This document shows positions 1 to 8,515 of a stretch of DNA of 64,000 bases, piece after piece. Made by a program: the position numbers and the translations under genes. Position 1 is the stretch's first letter; each line of letters begins with the position of its first letter. The DNA lies in assembly GCA_934162195.1 (NCBI GenBank), contig CAKPHO010000005.1, positions 1 to 64,000 of the forward strand. The letters are read 5' to 3'. Origin of the DNA: an uncultured Bacilli bacterium (GTDB lineage: Bacteria > Bacillota_I > Bacilli_A > RF39 > UBA660). The notes below the pieces were generated by a model. It did no database searches. It saw only the letters and a program-made list of their open reading frames with translations, and had not been told where the DNA came from.

Positions 1-999
1 AATACATGTAGTAAAAATGTAAATGTTTATTATGATAAAAAAGCACCAACAATTACAGCAATAAGTAATCCAACAAAAGGTAATTGGGTAAATTATAATT
101 TTAAAGTAACACTTACAGTTACAGAAAATGGATCAGGAATAGGAAAAGAACAATATTCATACAAATCAAATACAGGATGGATAACAGATAATGCAACAAT
201 AAGTGGTAATACTGTTACAACAGATAATTTCTCAGCTGAAAGAAATCAATTAGCTTATATAAGGGTATGTGATAAAGTAGGAAACTGTTCAGCACAAAAA
301 TCAACATGGATTAGAATAGATAAGACGGCCCCAACAATCCCAACAATAACAGGGCAAAGATTATATAATGGAAGTAATGTTGGTACATATACAAGTAATA
401 CATGGACTAATAATGATGTTAGAATGAATTATTCATCAACAGATAGTGGTGTGGGAAGGGTATATTATCAATATTCACATGATAATTCTACTTGGATAAA
501 TAATAATTCAAATAATGGATTTACATCTAGTAGTACATCTTGGACAATATCATGGGAAAGTGTATACAATTATTATATAAGAGCATGTGATGGATTAAAT
601 AATTGTAGTTCTTCAAGTTTGATGACGATTAAAATTGATAGAACACCTCCAGTAATTACTTGTAATCCAAATAATGCTTCAGTTAAACAAGAGGGATCAA
701 ATTCAACAAAATATGCAACTTTAATTAGTACAGGTGATTGTTCAGCTTATTTTAAATTGGTTAATATGAATGCTTCGGCCGTTCTTGAAAGAAATAGCAT
801 ATTTAATATTTCAGGTCATCAAGATTACTATACTTCGACAAAGTTTTGTGATGATAGTGGAAATTGTGAAGATGCAAATTGGAAGAAAACAGATGGTAAA
901 TGTGTAAATGGCTATTGTAATGCTACAGTAACAGCTACAGCTTGGGATGAAGCAGGTAATTATACTTATAAAAATTTTACATACTATGTAAAATATTAA
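1..999 (+). CDS. Surface protein with bacterial Ig-like repeats (5' end outside window)
   Basis: The frame is open from base 1, so the N-terminus lies upstream; 332 codons are visible before the TAA stop. The sequence is built of about 90-residue repeats, each ending in a pattern like R-V/A-C-D-x-x-x-N-C-S followed by I-D-[KR]-T-P/A-P-T/V, which is typical of extracellular bacterial Ig-like (Big/HYR-type) modules. Three such modules are visible; paired Cys residues within each suggest disulphides or metal-free cross-links. Codons are A-ended (aca, ata, gca), as in the prepilin genes and unlike the housekeeping genes. Location on the cell surface is inferred; no anchor is seen at the C-terminus, which ends in a beta-rich NYTYKNFTYYVKY-like tail. 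Confidence 0.8.
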   Translation, partial: NTCSKNVNVYYDKKAPTITAISNPTKGNWVNYNFKVTLTVTENGSGIGKEQYSYKSNTGWITDNATISGNTVTTDNFSAERNQLAYIRVCDKVGNCSAQKSTWIRIDKTAPTIPTITGQRLYNGSNVGTYTSNTWTNNDVRMNYSSTDSGVGRVYYQYSHDNSTWINNNSNNGFTSSSTSWTISWESVYNYYIRACDGLNNCSSSSLMTIKIDRTPPVITCNPNNASVKQEGSNSTKYATLISTGDCSAYFKLVNMNASAVLERNSIFNISGHQDYYTSTKFCDDSGNCEDANWKKTDGKCVNGYCNATVTATAWDEAGNYTYKNFTYYVKY

Positions 1000-1014
1000 A
1001 AAGAATGAAAAAAA

Positions 1015-1042
1015 GAACGCTAAAAAATAAGCGTTCCTTTTT
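1015..1042 (+). terminator. Bidirectional intrinsic terminator
   Basis: GAACGCT (1015-1021) pairs with AGCGTTC (1030-1036) and is followed by CTTTTTT. On the minus strand the same hairpin is followed by seven T, so it serves both convergent genes. Confidence 0.85.
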
Positions 1043-1494
1043 TATAAATAGTATTCATCAACTTCTGGTTCAATATTTTTATTATTATCCTTTAATTCCC
1101 ATATTGTTTTAATTGCTTCGACTGTTTTTTGTTCTTCTTTAGTTATAATATCAGAAAGAGATAAAATACCAACTAATTTCATATTGTTACTAACAAGAAT
1201 TCTTTTTATTTTTTCTTTAGCCATAATATTTAAAGCATCAGTTATTTCTCTATTCCAGTCAATATGAATAATATTTTTGTTAATATATCCTTCTACGCTA
1301 CTGTTATTGTTACAATTGTTACTTATACAGTTTATGACAATATCTCTATCAGTTATAACACCAATAATTTTTTTCTCATTTTTGATAGGTAGAAAACCAA
1401 TATTATTTTTTTTCATGATATTAGCAATTTCTACAATAGAATTTTTTACATCACCAACAATAATATTTTTATTAACCAATTCTTTTATTCTCAT
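1042..1494 (-). CDS. CBS-domain pair protein
   Basis: 150 residues made of two CBS motifs and little else. The first half contains the GFLPI...K.IIGVITDRDIV signature and the second half RILVSNNMKLVGILSLSDI; tandem CBS pairs bind adenosine nucleotides and act as energy or stress sensors in other Bacilli. The start at 1494 is chosen because GGTGA lies six bases upstream of that ATG on the minus strand; the longer reading from 1539 has no ribosome binding site. It is transcribed toward the surface-protein gene and divergently from yunB, with only 65 bp between the two starts. No catalytic domain is attached, so ligand and partner are unknown. Confidence 0.85.
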   Translation of the reverse strand: MRIKELVNKNIIVGDVKNSIVEIANIMKKNNIGFLPIKNEKKIIGVITDRDIVINCISNNCNNNSSVEGYINKNIIHIDWNREITDALNIMAKEKIKRILVSNNMKLVGILSLSDIITKEEQKTVEAIKTIWELKDNNKNIEPEVDEYYL

Positions 1495-1559
1495 AAAATC
1501 ACCATTAATATATTTAACGTATTTATGAAAAATATTCATAATATTAAATAGGTGATTAT

Positions 1560-2327
1560 ATGAATAAAAGAATTCACTTAAGAAAGAAAATAATATTATT
1601 CAATAGAAAAAGGAAAACTAATATATTTGTTTTTACAGCTATATTTTTTGTTGTATGTTTGATCTTAGTATTTAACTTTATTAATAAAAAAGTTTCACCA
1701 GTTATTTTAAATTATGCGGAATTAGAAGCTAGAAAGTTAGCTACATTAGTAATTAATTCAGCAATTAGTAAAAATATTTCAAATAAAATAAAATCAGATG
1801 AGATATTTTTAATAACTAAAGATTCGAATAATCAAATTAGTACTATAGATTTTAATCCCGCTATAGTTAATAATATTTTAACTGAAACAACTACTGTAAT
1901 TCAAAAAGAATTAAAAAAAATTGAAGATGGGGAAGTAGATGACATTAAGAATTTTGATTTAGATTATATAAGTAATAACAATAAATTAAAAAAAGGTATA
2001 ATATTTGAAATTCCTAGTGGTTTAGTATTTGAAAATGCTTTTTTTTCTAATTTAGGACCAACAATTCCTATTAAATTAAATTTGGTTGGCGACATAATAA
2101 GTGAAGTAACTACTAAGGTTACTAATTATGGAATAAATAATGCACTTATAGAAGTTAGAATATGTATTAAATTAACAGAACAAGTTATTCTTCCTCTTGC
2201 TACAAATAGAATTGAAATAGAAAGTAGTGTTCCTGTAGCGCTTAAACTAATTCAAGGAACAGTTCCTAATTATTATTTAAATGGTATTAGTAATAGTTCT
2301 AATTCTCTTACAATTCCAACACAATAA
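1560..2327 (+). CDS. yunB: Sporulation protein YunB family
   Basis: 255 residues, the normal YunB length. One membrane segment lies at about residues 22-44 after a Lys/Arg-rich N-terminus, followed by an extracytoplasmic domain. Recognisable family stretches include the NYAELEARKLATLVINSAI region after the membrane segment, NLGPTIPIKLNLVGD, the YGINNALIEV motif and the C-terminal VPVALKLIQGTVPNYY. AGGTGAT lies just before the ATG. In Bacillus subtilis yunB is sigma-E dependent and needed for normal spore formation. Its neighbour here is yutD, as in Bacillus. Whether this organism sporulates cannot be told from the window, but the gene looks intact. Confidence 0.85.
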   Translation: MNKRIHLRKKIILFNRKRKTNIFVFTAIFFVVCLILVFNFINKKVSPVILNYAELEARKLATLVINSAISKNISNKIKSDEIFLITKDSNNQISTIDFNPAIVNNILTETTTVIQKELKKIEDGEVDDIKNFDLDYISNNNKLKKGIIFEIPSGLVFENAFFSNLGPTIPIKLNLVGDIISEVTTKVTNYGINNALIEVRICIKLTEQVILPLATNRIEIESSVPVALKLIQGTVPNYYLNGISNSSNSLTIPTQ

Positions 2328-2376
2328 CTTGTAAATATAACAAAAATAAAATATAATAAATATGGATGGTGATAGT

Positions 2377-2658
2377 ATGCGAATAAAAACTTATACATTC
2401 GAAGGGAATAACTATGAATTAGTAAAAAATTATAAAGAAGGTTTTGAAAAGGATACGGTAGAAAATCTTATAACTGATTATTTTAAAGAATATGACTATA
2501 TAGTTGGTGATTGGTCGTATGGACATCTTCGTTTAAAAGGATTTTGTGACAAAAATAATAAATTATTTAAAATGATTAACAATATTGATAATTTGGATAA
2601 TTACATAAAAGATAATTGTGCATATGACTGTCGTTATTTTGTTTTAAAACGTGTTTAA
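2377..2658 (+). CDS. yutD: YutD-like protein (DUF1027)
   Basis: 93 residues. The YDYIVGDWSYGHLRLKGF stretch and the ending YDCRYFVLKRV match the YutD family, which has no proven biochemical function. Start 2377 is chosen because GGTGAT at 2368-2373 is well spaced to that ATG; an upstream in-frame ATG at 2362 lacks a site. It follows yunB by about 50 bp in the same orientation. The two genes are close neighbours in Bacillus too, so the pairing is likely ancestral. Confidence 0.85.
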   Translation: MRIKTYTFEGNNYELVKNYKEGFEKDTVENLITDYFKEYDYIVGDWSYGHLRLKGFCDKNNKLFKMINNIDNLDNYIKDNCAYDCRYFVLKRV

Positions 2659-2680
2659 GCATTATTATTAATAAAAAATA

Positions 2681-2709
2681 TTGAAAGATTAAAAATAATT
2701 ATGTATAAT
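2681..2709 (+). promoter_or_regulatory. Promoter of prepilin leader copy A
   Basis: TTGAAA (2681-2686), 17-bp spacer, TATAAT (2704-2709). Transcription would begin right at the first conserved helix of the leader. Confidence 0.75.
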
Positions 2710-2716
2710 TAATATA

Positions 2717-2885
2717 GTGAAGGTAGTGATAGTATGGTTAAAGAGATAAATAAAAATTTAACTCAAAACCCAACCTGGGGGGGGGTTATTTAATCATACT
2801 ATAATAATAAATAAAAAAGAAAACACAAAGTTTCTAGACTTTTTAATAGTCTAGATTTCTTTGTGTTTTTTTGTTGTACCTTTAC
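2717..2885 (+). promoter_or_regulatory. Prepilin 5' leader element, copy A
   Basis: This untranslated leader of the 2925 gene recurs upstream of three other prepilin genes. It has an outer pair GTGAAGGTA (2717-2725) with TACCTTTAC (2877-2885), an inner helix ATAGTATGGTTAAA (2729-2742) with TTTAATCATACTAT (2789-2802; one G-U), a run of nine G (2777-2785) in the loop, and a strong terminator hairpin (2821-2867, arms AAACACAAAG and CTAGACT, then T7). An SD-like AGGTAGTGAT followed by ATG at 2734 would start a 19-codon peptide (MVKEI...) that runs through the G tract. It resembles a riboswitch or attenuator in layout but matches no class I know. Confidence 0.7.
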
Positions 2886-2924
2886 TAAGTAAAGTAAATC
2901 TAAATAAAAGGAGGAGAAAATATT

Positions 2925-4544
2925 ATGAAAAAGGAAAAAGGTTTTACTTTAATAGAGTTATTAGCAGTAATAGTAGTACTAGCAATAATAGCGCTAATCG
3001 CAACACCAATAGTAACAAGAGTGATAAACTCTAGTAAGGATTCTGCTAATAAAATAAGTGCAAGTAATTTTGCTAGTGAGGCTAATAAGTATGTAATAGA
3101 AGAAAGACTAAGTGGGAATATAAAGAATGGAAATATTTTTAATGAAGTGTCTGAAAGAATGAGTGGTAAGAAACCTACTTCGGGAGTAGTTTATGCGGAT
3201 GACAATGGGAATATCGCTTTAGCTTTAGTATTTGATGATAAATGTTATACAAAGGAATACGGTAGTGATGAAATAAAAACAACTGACATTAATGAATGTC
3301 ATGCCCCAGTAGATTATTTAGCACTTGGAAATACAGAGAATGATACAGAAGCAACATTCTTTAATGGCCCAATTAAGAAAAGTAGTGTTGAAAAAATAGT
3401 ATTTGTAAATAGTAATCTTGTTCCAACAGATGCAATAGGAAAATGGAATGCAAGTGCAAGTGGCGAAGGAGATGTAGTTGCTTGGTACAAAGATGAAGAT
3501 AATAATAACTTATACGAAGTATATATAGGTGGAAAAGGCGGAGTAAAAACCAACCCTAATTCTACTAAATTATTTAATTATTTTACCAACCTAGTAAGTA
3601 TAGATTTAAAATATCTTGATACATCAAGTGTTACAAGCATGCGAACGATGTTTAATTATTGTTCAAAATTGACTACACTTGATTTAAGTAATTTTGATAC
3701 ATCAAATGTTACAACTATGGCAGGTATGTTTCAAAAATGCTCGAGTTTAGTAGAATTAGATTTAAGTAATTTTGATACATCAAAGGTTATTAGTATGCAA
3801 AATATGTTTTATTATGATTCAAATTTAGTTACAATAAACTTAAGCAATTTTAATACATCAAATGTTACTACTATGTATGCTATGTTTCAAAATTGCTCGA
3901 GTTTAGTAGAATTAAATTTAAGCAACTTTAATACGTCAAAAGTAACTGATATGTCATTTATGTTCAGTCACTGCCCTGGATTAATAAAATTGGATGTAAG
4001 TCATTTTGATACATCAAACGTTACAAGTATGAAAGCTATGTTTCAAACTTGTTCAAGTTTAACAACGCTTGATGTAAGTAACTTTGACACATCAAAAGTA
4101 ACAGATATGTCCAGAATGTTCAGTTTATCAAGAAATATTAAATCATTAGATGTTTCTCATTTTGACACTTCAAAGGTAACCAATATGATATATATGTTTA
4201 ATGAATGTAATAGTTTAGAATCTTTAGACTTAAAAAGTTTTAGTACAGGATTAGTAACAGATATGAGTTATATGTTTGAAAATTGTTATAAGTTGACTGA
4301 TTTAGATTTGAGTAGTTTTGAAACTAGTAAGTTACAAAATACGGAGCACATGTTTAATGGCAATTCAAAATTAGCAACTATTAACTTCTCAAAAGCAACA
4401 TTTAACACTATAACTAAATATGATAAAATGTTTAATGGTTGTGAATTAACTAGTATTACAGTAAAAGATGATGATGCAAAAACATTTATTGATGCTAGAT
4501 TAAAAGATTCAAGTATTAATATTGAAGCAACAAAACAAAGTTAG
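2925..4544 (+). CDS. Prepilin-like surface protein with BspA/DUF285 repeats
   Basis: 539 residues. The N-terminus KKEKG^FTLIELLAVIVVLA is a class III prepilin signal with cleavage expected between Gly and Phe and the Glu at mature +5, followed by the hydrophobic alpha-1 helix. Residues ~40-210 are a pilin-like globular domain containing CHAPVDYLALGN. From ~residue 225 there are eleven 26-residue repeats of the type LDLSNFDTSxVTxMxxMFxxCSS (78-bp period), the DUF285/BspA leucine-rich family found on surface proteins of gut and oral bacteria. SD AAGGAGG is well placed. The paralog at 8516 has the same architecture. Secretion through a type IV pilus-like machine is inferred from the signal; the machine is not in the window. 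Confidence 0.88.
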   Translation: MKKEKGFTLIELLAVIVVLAIIALIATPIVTRVINSSKDSANKISASNFASEANKYVIEERLSGNIKNGNIFNEVSERMSGKKPTSGVVYADDNGNIALALVFDDKCYTKEYGSDEIKTTDINECHAPVDYLALGNTENDTEATFFNGPIKKSSVEKIVFVNSNLVPTDAIGKWNASASGEGDVVAWYKDEDNNNLYEVYIGGKGGVKTNPNSTKLFNYFTNLVSIDLKYLDTSSVTSMRTMFNYCSKLTTLDLSNFDTSNVTTMAGMFQKCSSLVELDLSNFDTSKVISMQNMFYYDSNLVTINLSNFNTSNVTTMYAMFQNCSSLVELNLSNFNTSKVTDMSFMFSHCPGLIKLDVSHFDTSNVTSMKAMFQTCSSLTTLDVSNFDTSKVTDMSRMFSLSRNIKSLDVSHFDTSKVTNMIYMFNECNSLESLDLKSFSTGLVTDMSYMFENCYKLTDLDLSSFETSKLQNTEHMFNGNSKLATINFSKATFNTITKYDKMFNGCELTSITVKDDDAKTFIDARLKDSSINIEATKQS

Positions 4545-4552
4545 AAAATAAG

Positions 4553-4586
4553 CACATAAGATTATATATTGTCTTATGTGTTTTTT
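4553..4586 (+). terminator. Intrinsic terminator after prepilin-BspA gene
   Basis: CACATAAGA and TCTTATGTG form a 9-bp stem followed by TTTTTT. Confidence 0.85.
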
Positions 4587-4652
4587 GACCAATAAAAACC
4601 ATTTTAAAAAAGTGATAAACGTGTTATAATATTGTCATAGTGGAGGATAGAT

Positions 4653-5757
4653 ATGGAATTAAATGAAATATATAGTATTTATAATAAATATCTAGAAAAA
4701 ATCCAAGAATTATGGAGGTTACTTTGACTTTGAAGCTAAAACCAAAGAAATAGAATCACTTGAGTTAAAGATGAAAGCTCCTGATTTTTGGAATGATAAA
4801 AAAGAAAGTGAGAAAATAATATCTACTGCTAATTCATTAAAAGATATGATAGACAAAGTAAAGAATCTAAAAGAAAAAATTGAAAGTAACTTTGAGATGA
4901 TTGAAGAGTTAAGAAAATCTTATGATGAAGAATTAGTTGAGATGATTTCTAATGATATAGAGGCTATAGGTAAGGAATTAGACGAAGTTGAAGTTTTAAT
5001 GTTATTGTCTGGTCCATACGATAAAGATAATGCCATTGTAGAAATTCACTCTGGTGCAGGAGGAACAGAAGCTTGCGATTGGGCTAATATGTTATATCGT
5101 ATGTATACAAGATGGTGTGAAAAGAAAAATTATAAAGTCGAGGTTATTGATAGTCAACCTGGAGAAGAAGTTGGAATTAAAAGTTTAACAATGTTTGTTA
5201 AAGGGATGAATGCTTTTGGATATTTAAAAAATGAAAAAGGAGTTCATCGTTTAGTTAGAATTTCTCCGTTTGATTCAAATGCTAGAAGACATACATCATT
5301 TGCTTCAATTGATGTAACCCCGCTTATAGAAAATAGTGATATTAAAATAGAAATAAATCCTAGTGATATTAGGGTTGATGTTTATAGAAGTAGTGGTTGT
5401 GGTGGACAAGGCGTTAATACAACTGATTCAGCAGTAAGAATTACTCACTTTCCAACTAAGATAGTTGTTACTTGTCAAAATGAACGTAGTCAAATACAAA
5501 ATAAAGAAAAAGCTATGGAAGTATTAAAAAGTAAGCTTTATCAATTGGAAATGGAAAAAAGGAATAATGAATTAAAAGAACTAAAAGGAAATCAGAATGA
5601 TATTAACTTTGGTTCTCAAATAAGAAGTTATGTTATGTGTCCATATTCTATGGTAAAAGATCATAGGACTAATGTTGAAACAAGTAGTGTTGACAAAGTT
5701 TTAGATGGGGATATAGATCTATTTATTAATGCTAGTTTGAAGGAAGTGAAGAAGTAA
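4653..5757 (+). CDS. prfB: Peptide chain release factor 2 with programmed +1 frameshift
   Basis: RF2 terminates translation at UGA and UAA. The gene is read in two frames: 24 codons from ATG 4653 to an in-frame TGA at 4725-4727, then +1 to GAC at 4726, giving about 367 residues, the usual RF2 length. The shift site is CTT TGA C preceded by the internal SD-like GGAGG at 4714-4718, the classic autoregulatory arrangement in which low RF2 promotes shifting. The SPF recognition tripeptide (in RISPFDSN) and the GGQ motif (about residues 250-252, in CGGQGVNTT) are both present. SD TGGAGG precedes the start. The stop overlaps the yitT start (TAATG). Use of the TGA-dependent switch shows UGA is a stop in this organism. 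Confidence 0.96.
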
Positions 5758-6641
5758 TGTTTTTTAAAAGAAAAAATAAGATAGATGATAATTATATTAT
5801 GAAAACTATTTATAAAAAAGGAAGAATACTTAGATATGCGCAATTTCTTTTAGGAATTATGCTTGTTGCTTCTGCATTTAACGTTTTTCTTCTTCCTAAT
5901 GATGTTGTATATGGCGTAGGTGGTATTGGTGTTATTTTAAATAAGACTAAAGGTATTAATCCTTCAATAGTTGTTTTGATAGGTTCATTAATTTTATTAG
6001 TATTAAGTTTCTTTTTACTTGGTAAGGAAGAAACAAAAAATTCAGTTATTGGATCACTTTTATATCCTTTATTTATAGAATTAACAGCCCCTTTAGTTCA
6101 ATATGTAAATTTAGGTCATACAGAAATAATAGTTCAAATTGTTTTTGGAGCAGTTATATCTGGATTAGGACTTGGTTTAATTTTTAAGTCAGGATTTACA
6201 ACAGGTGGAACAGACATACTAAATCAAATATTTGCTAAATATTTTAAAACTTCGATGGGTAAAGCAATGATTTTTACAGATGGTTTAATTATTGCTGTTA
6301 GTTTATTTGTTTTTGGATTTGAAAAATTTATTTATTCATTAATAAATATGTATATTATAAGTATTATGGCTGATAAAGTAATGCTTGGAATATCTAAATC
6401 AAAAGCATTTTATATAATAACGGATAATGAAACTAGTGTTAAGAAGTTTATTTTGAATCATTTATCACATGGTGTTACAGTATTAGAAGGTAGAGGTGGA
6501 TATACGGGAAATAATCAAAAGGTTATTATGTGTATAGTTCCAACTAAAGAATATTTTATTGCTAAAGAAGGGATACATGCTATAGATCCTAATGCATTTT
6601 TTTTGGTAACAGATGCATACGAGGTATATGGTGGAGAATAG
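5757..6641 (+). CDS. yitT: YitT family membrane protein
   Basis: 294 residues with five to six hydrophobic segments between residues ~25 and 205 and a soluble C-terminal domain. The segment FNVFLLPNDVVYGVGGIGV and the GFTTGGTDILNQI stretch are characteristic of the YitT/DUF161 family, and the C-terminal ~80 residues with HGVTVLEGRGGYTG and the IDPNAFFLVTDAYEVYG ending are the DUF2179 domain. Function is not established for this family. Translation is coupled to prfB by a one-base overlap, and ftsE follows 12 bases later, so prfB-yitT-ftsE-ftsX looks like one operon. Confidence 0.9.
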   Translation: MFFKRKNKIDDNYIMKTIYKKGRILRYAQFLLGIMLVASAFNVFLLPNDVVYGVGGIGVILNKTKGINPSIVVLIGSLILLVLSFFLLGKEETKNSVIGSLLYPLFIELTAPLVQYVNLGHTEIIVQIVFGAVISGLGLGLIFKSGFTTGGTDILNQIFAKYFKTSMGKAMIFTDGLIIAVSLFVFGFEKFIYSLINMYIISIMADKVMLGISKSKAFYIITDNETSVKKFILNHLSHGVTVLEGRGGYTGNNQKVIMCIVPTKEYFIAKEGIHAIDPNAFFLVTDAYEVYGGE

Positions 6642-6653
6642 AAGAGGTGTTAT

Positions 6654-7349
6654 ATGGATTTAATTAGAATGAGAAATGTAAATAGGACATATAAAACAGG
6701 GGTAACTGCTATATATGATTTAAACCTAGATATAAAAAAAGGTGAGTTTGTTTTTATTATTGGTTCTACAGGTTGTGGAAAAAGTACTTTAATAAAAATG
6801 CTTTACCGTGAAGAAAAAGCCAATAGTGGAAAAATCATTGTTGGTGGTATTGATGTAAATAAATTAAGAAATAGTAAGGTATATAAATTAAGAAGAAAAC
6901 TTGGTGTTGTTTTCCAAGATTATAAATTATTACCAAAATTAACTGTATATGAAAATGTGGCTTTTGCTTTAGAGGTATTTGGAAACTCAAAAAGTGAGAT
7001 TCATCCTAAGGTAATAAAAGCTTTAGAGTTAGTTGGATTAAAAGGTAAAGCAAAAAATTTTCCAACACAGTTATCAGGAGGAGAGCAACAACGTGTTGCT
7101 ATAGCTCGTGCCATTGTTAATGAACCTAAGTTATTGATTTGCGATGAACCAACGGGAAACCTAGATGAAGTAACTAGTATGGAAATAATGAAAGTACTAG
7201 AAGAAATTAATAAACTAGGAACCACAATTATTATGGTTACTCATGATACAACAATTGTTAATGCAATGAAGAAAAGAGTAATTGTATTAGATTCAGGTCG
7301 TATTTTAAAAGATTATAAGGAAGGAGAATATAAACATGAAGGTATTTAG
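6654..7349 (+). CDS. ftsE: Cell division ATP-binding protein FtsE
   Basis: 231 residues, standard length. Walker A GSTGCGKST is at residues 37-45, the ABC signature LSGGEQQR near 140 and Walker B LLICDEPTG near 160, followed by the H-loop VTHD. The Q-loop region VFQDYKLLP is typical for FtsE. FtsE pairs with FtsX to couple cytoplasmic ATP hydrolysis to activation of peptidoglycan hydrolases during division or, in Bacillus, elongation and spore entry. It overlaps ftsX by 14 bases, implying translational coupling. Confidence 0.96.
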   Translation: MDLIRMRNVNRTYKTGVTAIYDLNLDIKKGEFVFIIGSTGCGKSTLIKMLYREEKANSGKIIVGGIDVNKLRNSKVYKLRRKLGVVFQDYKLLPKLTVYENVAFALEVFGNSKSEIHPKVIKALELVGLKGKAKNFPTQLSGGEQQRVAIARAIVNEPKLLICDEPTGNLDEVTSMEIMKVLEEINKLGTTIIMVTHDTTIVNAMKKRVIVLDSGRILKDYKEGEYKHEGI

Positions 7350-8235
7350 AATTCTTTTTAGAGATATAAGAGATGCATTTAAAAGTGTCTTCAGGAACTT
7401 TTCTCTTTCAGTAGCGTCAATTTCTTGTATAACAATAACTTTATTAGTAGTTGCTATTGCTTTCATTCTTTCTGAAAATGTTAATAATTTTGCAAACATT
7501 GTAGAAAAAGATGTTACAATTGTTGCTTTTATTGATAACAGTGCTAAACAAGAAGATTTAGAACAAATAAAAAATAAAATAAAAGAGTTGGATAATATAG
7601 AAGAAGTAAATTTTGAATCAAGAACACAAATAATGGATGATATGAAAGCTTCTTCAGAAGTATTTAATAATATTATGGAAAACTATACAGAAGATGATAC
7701 TCCTGTTCAAGATACATACTTAATAAAAGTAAAAGATATTGATAAAATTGGTGATACTGCTAATCAAATTAAAGAAATAGAATTAGTAAGTAGTGTTAAG
7801 TATGGAGAAGGAATGGTTGATCAACTAATATCTGTATTTGAGGTTGTTAGAAAAATAAGTATTATTGTAGTAGCCGCATTAATTTTGGTAACAGCGTTCC
7901 TAATTGCTAATACAATTAAAATTACTATTTTTTCAAGAAAAAGAGAAATTTCAATTATGCGTCTAGTAGGAGCTTCTAATATAAATATTAAAATACCATT
8001 TATTTTTGAGGGATTGTTCTTAGGATTGTTAGGTTCAATAATTCCAGTACTTGCAACAACTTTTGGATATGTTAGCTTATACAAACATTTTGGTGGACAA
8101 TTATTCTCACCATTTATACGTTTAATAACTCCAGAACCATTTATTTATGAAGTGTCAATATTGCTAGTAATAATTGGTATGGTTGTTGGTATGTTTGGTA
8201 GTGTTAGGGCAGTAAAGAAACATTTAAAGATATAA
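7336..8235 (+). CDS. ftsX: Cell division protein FtsX
   Basis: 299 residues with the FtsX topology: a short cytoplasmic N-terminus, a first membrane helix at ~20-48, a ~120-residue extracytoplasmic loop, then three membrane helices. The C-terminal REISIMRLVGASN motif after the second helix is the standard FtsX/MacB-type coupling region. The SD GGAGA sits inside the end of ftsE. FtsEX normally regulates a cell-wall hydrolase through the outside loop; no such hydrolase gene is adjacent here. Confidence 0.95.
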   Translation: MKVFRILFRDIRDAFKSVFRNFSLSVASISCITITLLVVAIAFILSENVNNFANIVEKDVTIVAFIDNSAKQEDLEQIKNKIKELDNIEEVNFESRTQIMDDMKASSEVFNNIMENYTEDDTPVQDTYLIKVKDIDKIGDTANQIKEIELVSSVKYGEGMVDQLISVFEVVRKISIIVVAALILVTAFLIANTIKITIFSRKREISIMRLVGASNINIKIPFIFEGLFLGLLGSIIPVLATTFGYVSLYKHFGGQLFSPFIRLITPEPFIYEVSILLVIIGMVVGMFGSVRAVKKHLKI

Positions 8236-8249
8236 TTAATTATTAGTGT

Positions 8250-8280
8250 AAAGGTACAATTATTTGTGCCTTTCTTTTTT
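8250..8280 (+). terminator. Intrinsic terminator of the prfB-ftsX operon
   Basis: AAAGGTACA pairs with TGTGCCTTT (8265-8273), followed by CTTTTTT. The 5' arm resembles the outer helix strand of the prepilin leader, whose 5' half is missing at this locus. Confidence 0.8.
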
Positions 8281-8382
8281 GTGAAATATGGGGGTATATT
8301 TAATCATACTATAATATTAAATGAAAAAATAAACACAAAGAAGCTAGGCTTTTAAATAACCTAGATTTCTTTGCGTTTTTTT
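8281..8382 (+). promoter_or_regulatory. Prepilin 5' leader element, copy B (5'-truncated)
   Basis: Keeps the 3' half of the leader: a G5 run, TTTAATCATACTATAAT and the terminator hairpin (AAACACAAAG ... CTTTGCG plus T7, 8331-8382). The 5' strands and the leader promoter are absent. Downstream, TGTTTA-N17-TATAAT (8476-8481) could start transcription after the terminator; the same secondary promoter follows copy C. Confidence 0.6.
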
Positions 8383-8515
8383 GCTGTGCCTTTATAGGAA
8401 GGGAGTTGTTGTATAAATACATAAAACACAAAAAATATATATTATGACTGGATGTTTATAATAAATAAAAAAGGGTATAATTAGAATGTATAATAGAGAG
8501 AGGAGTAAGAAATAT

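Noticed and set aside
1277..1528. Plus-strand hydrophobic frame opposite the CBS gene
   Set aside because: No ribosome site and complete overlap with a well-supported gene on the other strand.
2717..2885. Leader element as a MITE with terminal inverted repeats
   Set aside because: The outer arms are inverted, but homology between copies A and D continues beyond the arms into the SD and coding sequence, and no target-site duplication is evident. It is better explained as a leader conserved with its gene family.
3181..3250. YADD in the prepilin-BspA protein, considered as a reverse transcriptase motif for the candidate DGR
   Set aside because: It occurs in a short beta loop of a pilin-like domain (VVYADDNGN) with no other RT domains around it.
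8486..8515. Upstream start of the second prepilin-BspA gene
   Set aside because: Begins within five bases of a TATAAT; would add MYNRERSKKY before the prepilin signal. The start at 8516 fits the signal.
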